NCBI RefSeq assembly: GCF_963924675.1
Contig: NC_089220.1
Coordinates: forward strand, 166,146,761 to 166,210,760
DNA: 64,000 nucleotides
Direction: 5' to 3'
Source of the DNA: Phocoena phocoena
Lineage: Eukaryota > Chordata > Mammalia > Artiodactyla > Phocoenidae
Positions 23,224 through 34,160 of this stretch are shown in pieces (position 1 is the stretch's first letter; each line of letters starts with the position of its first letter). The translations under genes were made by a program, and so were the position numbers. The notes beneath the pieces were generated by a model. The model was not told the DNA's origin. It was given only the letters and a program-made list of their open reading frames with translations, and did not search any database.

Positions 23224-23631
23224 TGGACGGACAGCTTGTTCACATTCTACCTGTCACAACGGCATCCCAGTGAGACTGTAGACAGGTATACTTCTAGGTC
23301 CACCAGTGGGAGTCAACAGTCTGCCAGTCAGGAAAATAATGCATCTTCACAATGAAAGGGTGTAACTAATGTGCCCTCGTCCATCCCTGCCAAACAGCAG
23401 CTCGGGTTCTCTGCCTCAGAAACACCACGTCCAGAACAGGGAATCTCAGTATGACCGCTAAATTCTAACATCTCTCCAGTACAAAGTCTGATGATAAAAC
23501 ACTGAGAAAGCTCTTTCAGAAGCCAGGCTTTCCCTCCAGGTGTGTCCTTAATGAGGGATTCGTATGGTTGAAGATAATGGAATCCGCTCTCTTTTAAACA
23601 AAAAGGAAATTTTGCTCAAAAAATTGTTGGA
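23224..23631. other. No gene recognised
   Basis: Spacer between the LTR and the SINE; nothing recognised. Confidence 0.5.
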
Positions 23632-23839
23632 GGGCTTCCCTGGTGGCGCAGTGGTTGAGAGTCTGCCTGCCAATGCAGGGGACACGAGTTTGTGCCCCGG
23701 TCCGGGAAGATCCCACATGCCGCGGAGCGGCTGGGCCCGTGAGCCATGGCCGCTGAGCCTGCGCGTCTGGAGCCTGTGCTCCGCAACGGGAGAGGCCACA
23801 ACAGTGAGAGGCCCGTAGACCGCAAAAAAAAAAAAAAAA
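23632..23839 (+). repeat. CHR-type SINE, short form
   Basis: GGGCTTCCCTGGTGGCGCAG, GACACGAGTTTGTGCCCCGG, GCCGCGGAGCGGCTGGGCCC, TGTGCTCCGCAACGGGAGAG and a 16-A tail. The tRNA-like B box is mutated (GAGTTTGTG). Both strands of such SINEs stay open for 80-200 codons, which explains the apparent ORFs here. Confidence 0.96.
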
Positions 23840-24299
23840 GAATCGAGATAGCAACAAAAAGCATTAAACTAAGTGTGGGCCCGTCTACACATGGGCCCTG
23901 TGTGACTGCTCTGGTCACAGCCCAGGAAGCTGGCCCCAACTCTCGCCATATTGGCCTGCTAATCGCACCTGCAAAACAGATGCTTCCTGCACCATTGCTC
24001 CTCCCCACCCACATCAGGACCAAATCCACGTCTGTGAGAGCGCAGAAGACTGCAGAACCCTGGCTGCAAGGGCATCTGAGAAAAACATCCTTTCCGGCGG
24101 TGCAGGCTCTTCCCCAAAGGAAGCACTCCAGGAGGAGCTGGGAAAGACGCTGGGCTGCTCTGCTTATCTACCCAAATGCACAAACTCCAGAAGCAAAGAT
24201 GCCTTTTGCGGAGCCATGTCTTCTCCCTCTGTTGTTTCGAGACCCATCCTGCTCTGTTGTGGCTTTTCCCTCACGACACCTGACGCACAGCAGACCGAA
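23840..24299. other. No gene recognised
   Basis: A 203-codon plus-strand frame (23746-24357) begins in the SINE and runs through this GC-balanced stretch. The part outside the SINE has no recognised domain. Confidence 0.45.
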
Positions 24300-24440
24300 T
24301 GCCATGCGTGCCTTCTCTGTGGGAGGCATATGTTGGGTGCTGGAGATGCCGTGGTGATGAAAGAAGATGAGGTCCCTGCTCACTGGAGTTTCCCTCAAGT
24401 GGGTGGAAATGAAAAATTAACGCCTGAACAACCAAGTGGG
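24300..24440 (-). repeat. L2-like 3' end, antisense (weak)
   Basis: GGGAGGCATATGTTGGGTGC, TGGAGATGCCGTGGTGATGA and GGTCCCTGCTCACTGGAG follow the antisense L2 3' end (gccaggcactgtgctaggtgctggggatacagtggtgaa, aggtccctgccctcatggag). Confidence 0.5.
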
Positions 24441-24540
24441 ATGATGTCAGGTGACCATTTCTGGGGGGCAGAGTTGCTATATTCCAAAATACATCTCAAA
24501 GCCATTCTCTCCCCTTGAGCATCAATGGTACCATTTTATC

Positions 24541-25165
24541 CCAGCCAACACCATCTCTTAGCTGATCTCCTCATTTTCACTCTTACCTCCCTCCAATCCA
24601 TCCACCATGGCACGGCTAGGCAAATCCTTTTGAAAACCTAAATCAGATCATGGACATTCCCTTGCTTAAATCCTCCCCCTAGTTTTGGCCTGTCCTTGGA
24701 AAAAGTCCATACGTCCTCATGAGTCCTACAAAACCACATGCCAGCTGGTCCCTGTCTGTCTCTAACCATCCCCCACTTGCCCACTATGCCGCACCAGTGT
24801 CCCTTCTACTTTTGGGGACACGCCAAGTTCCTCCTGACCTCTGTCTTTGAACTTACAGATCTTATAGTTCACGGGACACGGCAATCCTCAGCTTGCGGCA
24901 TTCAACTGACGGGTCACCTTCTCAGAAAGGTTATCTCTGGCCACCTACCTAGGGCAGAATCTTCACCCCACCCCACAGTTACGCTACAGCATGTGTTTCT
25001 CCCCAAGCACATCGCAGTCTGGAATTATCCTGTTTATCTGTTTCTGGGTTTCCCCTTCCTCTCCATGAGGTCAGAGACCCTACCTTTGTGATTCAGTCCT
25101 TCACCCCAAGCTCAGAACAGTGCCTGATACATAGTAGCAGCTCTAGAAATATTTGTTAATGGGCT
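24541..25165 (+). mobile_element. L2 LINE, ORF2 end and 3' UTR
   Basis: Sense landmarks: TAAATCAGATCATGGACATTC, TTGCTTAAATCCTCCCC, GGGTCACCTTCTCAGAAAGG, CTCCATGAGGTCAGAGACC, CTCAGAACAGTGCCTGATAC and ATAGTAGCAGCTCTAGAAAT. These follow L2 from late ORF2 to near the 3' end. It is diverged and non-functional. Confidence 0.8.
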
Positions 25166-26244
25166 GACTCTCTGACAGATGGATGAGTGGAAACACAGCT
25201 ACGCTCACGGGGCCTAGAAAGTTGGATCAGCGTTCCTTATTTAAGGAGAAGGAATTCAACTTAAAACCTGAGCAAGATTTGGGGTGGCTGGAGAGTTTGG
25301 GAAAATTGAAGCAGAGATTTCAAAGTGACAGGCCGTAATCGAATCATGCAAGTCAGCTATTCTGGAAAAAATGCAGGCTGGCTTCGGGGTGAAAAGGCCA
25401 GGCCAACAACTGTCCAGTAGGACGGATGATCTCACACTTGTTCACGGGTTGTTCTGAGGTTATTCTCTTCCTGTTCACGTGGTGCGCGTTGTCACAGTGA
25501 AATCACTGGAAACAGATGGCCTGTTCCTCTCCGGTGGCTCCAGTGGCCCCTGTAGCACTGGAGCGGCTCCCTGCTTCTTATACAAGCCCCCTACGGACAG
25601 AGGGACTAAGTGCTGGAAAGGCCCAGCTACCATGCTTGAGGGTTTTCTTTTCAGGTTGATTTCCCAGCTTTCTGCCCAGCCCCAGATTAAGGCAGGTAAC
25701 TGTCCAGATTCCTTGGGGCTGAGGAGGTCCCCGGATGGCAGGACCTTCAATTTTAAAGCTAGGAAAGTCCAAACTGGGACAACGGAGTCACCCTTCCACC
25801 AGGCCACCGAAGGAAGGTGTCCAGCATCCTTATTTTTTTCCTCAAGGTCTTAGTCCTGGCAGCTTGCTGCAGCCACTTCCCACCCCACATCCTGACTTGT
25901 GATTAATGTTCATTGTTTTTCCCTCCACCTATGGCTTTATGTACTTCTCACTCTCAGCCCTGCTTCTTTGGCTTCCCTCCTTGATGGTGTCCGGATTCTG
26001 CCTCCAAGTGTGTCATCCTACACCACCCTTATATGGTCTGATCCATTTTGTACCCCAGGAGCTCAGGGTTTCACCCCCTCCTTGTAACCCCAAGAAGCCC
26101 TCCTGCCACGTCTACTCTGGGAGGAGTAGGAGAACGTTTAGGGACATTCCTTAAATTCAATTATAATGATACCTCTGACGGTACAACTCAGGGGGAAATA
26201 ATGCCTAAGTATTCATAGTAGTGACCCTCTGTCATATTGAAGAT
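25166..26244. other. No gene recognised
   Basis: GC-balanced sequence with 110-124-codon frames open on both strands at 25475-25853. Peptides on the two strands are mirror shadows without recognisable domains. Confidence 0.45.
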
Positions 26245-26480
26245 GGGTCTGCAAGCTTTTTCTCTAAAGCTTGCAGTAATCTTTTCGGCTAGACAGTAAT
26301 CTTTTAGGTTGTGTGGACCATACAGTCTCTCATAACTACCGAGCTTTGCCACTGTAGCCTGAAAGCAGCCAAAACAGTATGTGAACAAATGGGCCTGGCT
26401 CTTCCAATAAAACTTTATTTACAAATACTGGCAGTGAGCCTGATTCATCCCCTGGGCCATAGTTTGTGGATCTCTTATGT
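26245..26480 (+). mobile_element. DNA-transposon-like interspersed repeat (probably hAT group)
   Basis: GTCTGCAAGCTTTTTCTC, TTTTAGGTTGTGTGGACCATA, CATAACTACCGAGCTTTGCCA, GCCTGAAAGCAGCC, CCAATAAAACTTTATTTACAAA and CCCCTGGGCCATAGTTTGTGG match a widespread mammalian MER-class repeat that I recall but cannot name with certainty. CAGTAATCTTTT occurs twice (about 26274 and 26295), a local duplication. Confidence 0.65.
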
Positions 26481-27092
26481 AGAGCATGCTTCCAGACAAT
26501 TAAAACATTTTTTTTCTTAAGTCCACAGAAGCTTTCTTTGTCCCCACCACACAGATAGGCCACAGCTCCACGTACACCTTACACACCTTCTTCTGTATTC
26601 CTGTCTTTACCTCCTTTAATCCTTCATGCCATCGCTCAGCTGGGCTTATGGAAACATCTGCCCCACAAAGTACATTCTTGCACAACGACATTGACATGGA
26701 AAGAAAGGTCACGTGGAACTGACTTTTAGAGGATGTTTAATGCCAGTTTGTAATATAAAAGCTGGATATGGAGTCTGAGCCAATAACTAGGATAATTGAG
26801 ATTAATACCTAGTTGATGCTTTGTCAATGGGATTGCTAGATTAAGAGGGTAAAACTCCTCTGACGAGGAGGATCACCGTCACCCCAAATAGTGGCTTTAA
26901 AGGGAGGTTTTGAGATGTTCGCTGTTTCTGGTTTTGTCTTTCAAACTAAAGAGTATTGATCTGTGGGATCAGGGGGCGGGCCTCTGTAGGCGTGAGCGGC
27001 TTACTAGAGCGCTGCTTTCATCACATGTGCAACTCAATATTCCTGAGCCAACCAGCATCTTCGTAGCATGTTTTGAGATGTGCTGTCCTGAG
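26481..27092. other. No gene recognised
   Basis: Spacer before the inverted L1. A GGGGGCGGGCC patch occurs at 26971-26981. Nothing else is recognised. Confidence 0.5.
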
Positions 27093-27103
27093 AAGTATAC
27101 TTT
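27093..27103. repeat. Target-site duplication AAGTATACTTT (first of three related copies)
   Basis: The same word lies at 28416-28426, and AAGCATACTTT at 28587-28597. They flank the two neighbouring L1 insertions. Confidence 0.75.
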
Positions 27104-28415
27104 GTTTTCATGTGCCCCTTGACCATCTGTATGTCTTCTTTGGAGAAATGTCTGTTTAGGTCTTCCACCCATTTGTTGATTGGGTTGTCTGTTTCTTTGA
27201 TATTGAGCTGCATGAGCTGTTTGTATATTTTGGAGATTAATCCTTTGTCAGTTGCTTCGTTTGCAAATATTTTCTCCTATTCTGAGGGTTGTCTTTTCAT
27301 CTTGTTTCATCACGAATTATTAGAGAAACGCAAATCAAAACCACAGTGAGGTATCACCTCACACCAGTCAGAATGGCCATCATCAAAAAGTCTACAAACA
27401 GGGCTTCCCTGGTGGCGCAGTGGTTGAGAGTCCGCCTGCCGATGCAGGGGACACGGGTTCGTGCCCCGGTCCGGGAAGATCCCACATGCCGCGGAGGGGC
27501 TAGGCCTGTTAGCTATGGCCGCTGAGCCTGCGCGTCCGGAGCCTGTGCTCCGCAACGGGAGAGGCCACAACAGTGAGAGGGCCGCGTACCGCAAAAAAAA
27601 AAAAAAAGTCTACAAACAATAAATGCTAGAGAGGGTGTGGAGAAAAGGGAACCCTCTTGCACTGTTGGTGGGAATGTAAACTGATACAGCCACTATGGAG
27701 AACAGTATGGACGTTCATTAAAAACAGACCTACCATATGACCCAGCAAGCCCACTACTGGGCATATACCCTGAGAAAACCATAATTCAAAAAGACACATG
27801 TACCCCAATGTTCATTGTAGCACTATTTACAATAGCCAGTATATGGAAACAACCTAAATGTCCATTGACAGAGGAATGGATAAAGAAGATGCGGTACATG
27901 TATACAACGGAATATTACTCAGCCGTAAAAAGGAACGAAATTGGGTCATTTGTAGAGATGTGGATGGAACTAGATTCTGTCATACAGAGTGAAATAAGTC
28001 AGAGAGAGAAAAACAAATATCATATATTAATGCATATATGTGGAATCTAGAAAAATGGTACAGATGAACCTATTTGCAGGGTAGGAATAGAGACGCAGAC
28101 GTAGAGAACCGACGTGGATGGGGTGGGGAGGAAGGGGACGGTGGGACGAATTGGGAGGTTAAGATTGACATATATATACACTACCATGTGTAAAGTGGAT
28201 AACTAGTAGGAACCAGCTGTATAGCACAGGGAGCTCAGCTCGGTGCTCTGTGGTGACCCAGATGGGTGGGATCAGGGGTGGGAGGGTGGGAGGGAGGTCC
28301 AAGAGGGAGGGGATATATGTATACACATAGCTGATTCACTTTGTTGTATAGCAGAAACTAACACAACATTGTAAAGCAACTATACTCCAATAAAACAGAA
28401 AAAGCATGACAAAAA
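27104..28415 (+). mobile_element. L1 LINE, 3' part with 5' inversion, carrying a nested SINE
   Basis: 27104-27307 is antisense ORF2 (CTTTGGAGAAATGTCTGTTT, GGAGATTAATCCTTTGTCAG). From 27308 it is sense (CATCACGAATTATTAGAGAA, GGTATCACCTCACACCAGTC, GGGTGTGGAGAAAAGGGAAC, CTACTGGGCATATACCC) through the ORF2 C-terminus and 3' UTR to TATACTCCAATAAAACAG. The two arms join points about 20 bp apart in the L1 order, typical of twin priming with a small deletion. Frames in it encode degraded ORF2 endings. Confidence 0.9.
27401..27602 (+). repeat. CHR-type SINE, short form, nested in L1
   Basis: Complete copy from GGGCTTCCCTGG to CGTACCGC plus poly-A. It is flanked by a perfect 16-bp target duplication AAAAAGTCTACAAACA (27385-27400 and 27603-27618), which is itself L1 ORF2 sequence. 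The SINE is therefore younger than the L1. Confidence 0.97.
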
Positions 28416-28427
28416 AAGTATACTTTT

Positions 28428-28586
28428 AAAAATTGAAGTATAGTTGAATTACAATGTTGTGTTAATTACTGCTGTACAGCAAAGTGACTCAGTTACACAT
28501 ACATATATCTATATACACATTTGTTTCATATTCTTTTCCATTATGGTTTATCACAAGGTATTGAATATAGTTCCCTGTGCTATAAG
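28428..28586 (-). mobile_element. L1 3' end, 5'-truncated, antisense
   Basis: AATTGAAGTATAGTTGAATTAC, GCTGTACAGCAAAGTGACTC, CCATTATGGTTTATCACAAG and GTTCCCTGTGCTATA are the antisense L1 3' UTR. It abuts the preceding L1 and is flanked by AAGTATACTTTTA and AAGCATACTTTCA (28416-28428 and 28587-28599). Confidence 0.88.
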
Positions 28587-28599
28587 AAGCATACTTTCA

Positions 28600-29499
28600 A
28601 ATGGAGAAGGGGTAGAAGGGGAAAGAAAACACTGGTAACATTTTAAATTAATTTCCAGAATACGATCCATCGATCGTACACGTACTTGGAAACTGTTTAT
28701 TTCAGGTGAGAAATCAGGAGGTGAATGTGAAGAGACAGGGAGAAAAAAAGGGGGAAAGAAGCTTGTATTTCAGCAGAACGGGCTTATGTGCATTTACCTG
28801 TCCCAGAGGTTGGATGTGATTGGAACAGGGACGATGACGCACAGGGCACTAACATTCTGTTGACCCTCTTCCTCCAAGTCCTCTCGGCTGGTGGGGTTGT
28901 TGCAGAAGAAGAGAGTTCTCTGCAGAGCAGCGGCAGCCCATGTGGGCTCATTGCTGAGCAGATACTGCTGAGTCTAGAAAACGGAGAGCCTTAACAAGTA
29001 AATTCCACACCCCCTCGAATTGGTGCCTCGGTAGGGAAGCCTCAGCAGGAAATCCTCCATATGTTTTCCTTTACTACAAGGAACTTCAGAGAATGAGTTC
29101 ATTCTCTTCAAACATCCTCTCGTTGCTATAAAACGGCACCGGCTGGATGATGAGAAATGTCACCAGGAACACGAGAGGACGCCTACAAACGGAGATAGGG
29201 GAGCAGTTACTCTTCTGAATTAGATATTAGTTTGGGAGAAGTTTTATTTTTCCTTTGCTGCTTACATTCTGGACTTCGTGGGCTTTTTTCATTTTGGTTT
29301 TCTTTTTTTAAGGACAGTCTTTTGTTTTTGACTGCTTCCTAGTAGAGCTTGGATACTTGGAGAAATAAATATCAAAAGAAGATTTCTCAAAGATTTGTCT
29401 TATGGAGGAATGGAGCTTATACCCTGAGGACCAGAGGATTATAGCTCAGATTGGCCTTTGCTCTTAAACAAAAAAGCCAAATTTAAATTCAGGATTACT
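28600..29499. other. No gene recognised
   Basis: Non-repetitive sequence; nothing recognised. Confidence 0.5.
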
Positions 29500-29800
29500 T
29501 GAAAAATATCACTGCAAGTAAGTACTTTGTCTTTATTGTTTTCTTTTCTTCCTTTTTAATCTCCTAATAAGCATCTTTTTGGCCTATTGTAATCTCAGTG
29601 AAGTTAACAGTTGGATTCTAAATATAAGTAAAATGATTTTGCTAGCTCGTAAATTAATTGCAAGATGAGATATGAAGTGTTCTGGTCTTAACAGTTTAGC
29701 AGGTGATATTTATAGAAATGTTTATGTTATTATGCCAAGAATCACTTAATTTCATTAATGTCTCAAGTGAATATCTTTTGCCTCATTTCCTCCAGTAATA
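29500..29800. promoter_or_regulatory. Candidate conserved noncoding element (inference only)
   Basis: AT-rich but complex block with no repeat match, containing GCTCGTAAATTAATTGCAAG and CACTTAATTTCATTAATG (homeodomain-like) and GTTATTATGCCAAG. The assignment rests on composition alone. Confidence 0.2.
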
Positions 29801-30972
29801 TAAACTCTATTTTAGATTGGAAAATAAGCCAGTAATAATGTCTCCTGAAAAGAGCATGGCTGCCCTAGCAAGCAATCAACTTTTGTTGACTTCTCTGGAA
29901 TATTAAGGGAGATTTGCTGAAGGACCTGTAAATCTACAAAGTAAAATTTGCTACAACTCTGACTCTTGTGAACCCCTTTTGAAAATATGATGAAATCAAT
30001 GTAGCAAATGTGAAAAAAATCTTAGTGGCGAAAGGGCATTGAAACATCAAAATATTTCAGCTGCTATTACCTTTTCTTAATTACACTATTAACCTGAGCT
30101 CCAGCTGTGCATATGTTGTTACCTGCTCAGGACTCCAGGAGTCAAGAGCTGTCAAGCTGATCTAGCAGGATGTGGTAGACGGTGCACACGTCATCAGGGA
30201 GGAAACTAGAAGTGGCCAAGATGTCTTGTTTCCCTCCAGATTCCTAATTTCCACCACCCGTCCCTCTGCCCTCCCTTCCTGATGTGGTAACTGCATCAAT
30301 TAGTTATAGGAGGCGTCCTGCTCCCTCCCTGGCAATCGTAAATAAAGAACTGGCTGCTTTCAAAGTCAAGCCACGTCTGATTGATCTTTGGACAAGAATG
30401 AACATAGGAATGATCTGTGCTTCTCTCTGCACTCCAGTTCCCCCACTGCACCACTAAAGCCATCCTCCGGGCCCCAGCTTTCCATACACCAGCTGGTCTG
30501 AAACGATGTATTCCAAAGAAAGATAATGGTGAAAGTCCCTTCCGTGAATGGAGCGTGTTGCACTCCTTCCTCCCTCCAATTTCCCCTAGTCTGTAGAGAC
30601 TGTCTGCCTTGTCCTCTAAGAAACATGATTCCTGTTCATCACTGGTTGCAAAGCCAAATTCTCCCAGCACTGGCCTCATTACTGTGTAGCCTGTCAGTTA
30701 AAGATCATTATCTGCCAAGCCATCTGTTATTCTCCCTTGGGAGAGGGTGTTATTTCAGTTCCATAGGTATCCTTTAAATTTTCCCTACATGTTGTGTAGC
30801 AGCTAAATGTAGTCTGAAGGTTAAGTCCTGTTGATAGCAATGGGAGTCTGTGTCCCACTTTTGAAAGTGTTAGTGGTAATGGTGTAATCTCGGATGGCCC
30901 AAAAGGGAGAGGTGAGCTGGGGACTGTGAAAAATGCAGCCAGGTGAGAGGCTGGTCTTTGCCATCCTGGAAG
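29801..30972. other. No gene recognised
   Basis: Includes a region open on the minus strand for 127 codons (30296-30679) without a recognised product. Confidence 0.45.
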
Positions 30973-30984
30973 GTTGTTGCTTTC

Positions 30985-31374
30985 ATTTTATTTATTTATT
31001 TTATTTTTTAGAAAATTAGCTATAGGTAGAATTGTTTGTTTGTTTATTTATGGCTGCGTTGGGCCTTCGTTGCTGCCTGCGGACTTTCTGTAGTTGTGGT
31101 GAGCTGGGGCTACTCTTCGTTGTGGTGCATGGACTTCTCATTGCGGTGGCTTCTCTTGTTGCGGAGCGTGGGCTCTAGGTGCATGGGCTTCAGTAGTTGT
31201 GGCTCATGGGCTCAGCAGTTGTGGCTCACGGGCTCTAGAGCGCAGGCTCAGTAGCTGTGGCACACGGGCTTAGTTGCTCCGCGGCATGTGGGATCTTCCC
31301 AGACCAGGGCTTGAACCCGTGTCCCCTGCATTGACAGGCGGATTCTTAATCACTGCGCCACCAGGGAAGTCCCA
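30985..31374 (-). repeat. CHR-type SINE, long form, antisense
   Basis: T/A-rich tail (30985-31060), then GGCTGCGTTGGGCC, three AGTAGTTGTGGC-like modules (31190-31262), TTGCTCCGCGGCATGTGGG, a degenerate B box and the head CACCAGGGAAGTCCC. The target duplication GTTGTTGCTTT is at 30973-30983 and 31375-31385. Confidence 0.95.
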
Positions 31375-31385
31375 GTTGTTGCTTT

Positions 31386-31828
31386 GAGAGGAATTACTTG
31401 CTTCCTGATTTAGTTGTGCCTAAGGGCTTGTGCTTCTTTTATGGGGCATCGTGTTGTCCTAACAGCCCCTGTTACGGATGCTGGCTACCCATCAGCGATG
31501 GCAGTTTGGAGGCTTGACCCTTACAAAGGAGACCCATGAAGAATGTGAGCTTTCCTACTTGTCACACTCCTCCTTCACTAGTTAGGAAAAAGATTTTGCC
31601 TTCTTTAAGTGATCTATGCTCTATCTGCTAAGTGAGAGTGGACCTCTATAACTTCTCGCCCTCAATAATGGAACTTACATTGCTGAATTTCAAAAGCCAT
31701 CAGGTCATCTCTGCAACCTTGGAGAACTTTCCTTTTGTAAAGAGAAAGTTTCCTTTGCTTTGAGCAGCTCTTTTATAAACTTATGTCCTGGACAAATCTG
31801 AAGTACCCTGTCCGGTGGTACTAGCAGG
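31386..31828. other. No gene recognised
   Basis: Spacer; nothing recognised. Confidence 0.5.
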
Positions 31829-31965
31829 TGATGACGATGACGATGACGATAATGACATCTAACGAGTATTGACTGCCATCTTTTGCCAGGTGTGATACTA
31901 AATATCTATGACGCTTATGACATTAAATCTTCCCTGCCTTACCTGTAATGCAGATAATGTAGACA
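31829..31965 (-). repeat. MIR 3' end, antisense, with (GATGAC)n tail
   Basis: GAGTATTGACTGCCATC, TTTTGCCAGGTGTGATAC and CATTAAATCTTCCCTGCCTT follow the antisense MIR tail (tattgagcgcttactatgtgccagg, catttaatcctcac). A hexanucleotide tract (GATGAC)3-4 at 31829-31855 sits at the MIR terminus. Confidence 0.55.
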
Positions 31966-32964
31966 GCCTCCTTCACACATTTCAATGGAGGAGGAACAAA
32001 AGAGATACAAGAACGTTCCTATCAACTGGCATCCTGTCTTCTTTTTGTTTGTCGTCTTTGTATCTTTCATTCAACTGTCTAATGACCAAGGTTATGGATT
32101 GTCCAGGTTCCTTTCTGTATGACTTTAATTCATGGATAACATTCCTGGCAGAACCTAGGCAGTGGGCTGGGGTGGGGTGGCAGGAGAAATTGGCACTTCA
32201 GCAGTGAGCTTTAGCACATGTATTGGAAATGGATTTCATTTCTTTCTGCTCTGCATAGACTCTATGTAAAGTGTGGCTTCACCCCACATCATGCTTCTCT
32301 ATGCTTCACTTTCTGTAGGGTTATGGGGATAGTTAAACTTTCTTGGCTTACAAGCACCAAAATCCTGGGGAGAAAACAGCACATTCGTGAGCAAATGTGT
32401 TTTAACCGTTCACGTTGGGCCAGGTTCTCACTGGGAGCAAATAATATACTTAGAAGATAGAACAAAGTCTTTCAAATTACCAGAAGGTGGGTAATATGGA
32501 GGGAGAGGGTTCAGATTTTTGTTTGCAATCATAAAACGTATATTTTAAGTAAGGTTTACTATTAATATCTACTGTTATGAAGATTTTATTCACATATGAC
32601 AAATTGGGATAAGCTGGTTTGTAGATGATGATTCAGGACAAATGACATATGAAATAATCAATGAGTAAATGAATAAAGAAATAATACATTTATTAATTGG
32701 GAGGTGGAAGTCATTGGGGATTTAATAACACTTTTTTGCTTTTTGATATTGTTCCTCATCTGGGTCATGGAAACATTTTAAGATAATTTGCTGCCTTGAT
32801 TACATCTTTGATTCAACGATTGTTTATTGAGTATCATTTAGGGCGTCACTCTCTGGAATAATCCATGATTACATTTGGGAACAAATGTAGGGCTGTAGGG
32901 TTAGTGAGTATATTAGATGAGGAGAGAGAACAATTGAATTCAGAAATACTAACCTCTCACAACT
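31966..32964. other. No gene recognised
   Basis: AT-rich sequence without a recognised repeat. The 99-codon frame at 31908-32207 overlaps the MIR tail and has no domain. Confidence 0.5.
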
Positions 32965-33140
32965 TCAGATTCACAGAAATTTGAAGCTAGGATAGATTTT
33001 GGATCATCTTATCCAACTCCTTTACATTATATAAGAGGAAACCGAAGTCAAAAATTGATTTACACATCACTAATTAGCTACAGAACTAGGATGAGAATTC
33101 TAGCCTCTGGCCTGCAAATCCAATAGCTTTTTGTTTACTT
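32965..33140 (+). repeat. MIR SINE
   Basis: CAGAAATTTGAAGCTAGGA, CATCTTATCCAACTCCTTTACA, AAGAGGAAACCGAAGTC, CACTAATTAGCTACAGAACTAGGATG and GAATTCTAGCCTCTGGCC follow the MIR 3' half (attttacagatgaggaaactgagg, cacacagctagt, gattcgaacccagg). Confidence 0.7.
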
Positions 33141-33983
33141 TTCAGTTCTATGTTTTTAATATATTATTTTTAATCATTCAAAAATAAAGATATGCGCCAT
33201 GATCCTGCCAATTGCATTGCTCTTTCGCCTTTTAAATATCTTACTGTAAAATATCTCAAACACACAAAAACAGTATCATGATTATCTGCAAACACACCAC
33301 CAAGATTAAATATGTTATTTTGCTATCTTTAGTTCAGATAATGTGTAAAATAAAATGAAGCACATTACAAATACAGTCAAAGCACTATCCCCGCCTTTCC
33401 CCCCTCTTCCCTCCCAAGAGATAGTTATCCTTAAATTGCTATACATGATTCCTATGTACTATACTTTAGCACTTTTACTGTGTGTGTGGGTTTGTATATG
33501 TGTGAGGGGGTGGGTTTTTAGGTCCAGACGTGGATGTATCTATGTGAGGTTATATCTAACATCTATTTGTGGTTATACTATTGCTTTGTGTTCAAATTTT
33601 AAGATATATAAAGCATTGTCTTTATATATTTATATATTCTCTAACTTTTTTTATTCAAAGTTGTTTTGGAGATGTATCCATGTTGATACATAGGTATCTA
33701 GTTGACTTTGTTATAACTGCGGGATAGTATCACATTGCATAAATCATCGAAGGTTGATTTATCCATTTTCTTACTGAGGGAAATTTGCATCGTCTCTGCA
33801 GTTTTGCTATCTGAACAGTACAGCAGTGGTCTTTGTATGTATCTTCTTACACTTGTGCTAGGATTTCTCAAGAAGAGTTCAACCTAGAAGTTGAACTGTC
33901 AGGTCATAAGGGTACACATTTTCCCTAGAGATTGTTAAGCTCTTCTGCAAACTCCACTGGTTTATTTGACCACCAACAATGTT

Positions 33984-34160
33984 GAGCGGTAGTTCTAAAC
34001 TCTGCCTGCAGAAAGAATCAGCTAAGGAGCACTTTAAAATGACCAGTGCCTAAGTCCCACCCCAGACCAATTAAACCAGAACCTCTGGGGATGGGAGCCA
34101 AGACAGTTTTCAAGTTCCCTGGGTGATTCTAATGTACAGCTAGAGTTAAGAACCACTGAT
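33984..34160 (+). mobile_element. MER5A-like hAT (Charlie) element
   Basis: GCGGTAGTTCTAAACTC opens and AGTTAAGAACCACTGA closes it, the near-inverted ends of MER5A. Inside are AAGAATCAGCTAAGGAGC, CCCACCCCAGACCAATTAAA, CCAGAACCTCTGGGGATGG and GTTCCCTGGGTGATTCTAATG. It is non-autonomous and about 175 bp, close to the usual length. Confidence 0.88.

Noticed and set aside
23746..24357. 203-codon plus-strand frame.
   Set aside because: Its first third is SINE plus poly-A translation; the rest has no known domain, and an L2-like fragment overlaps the end.
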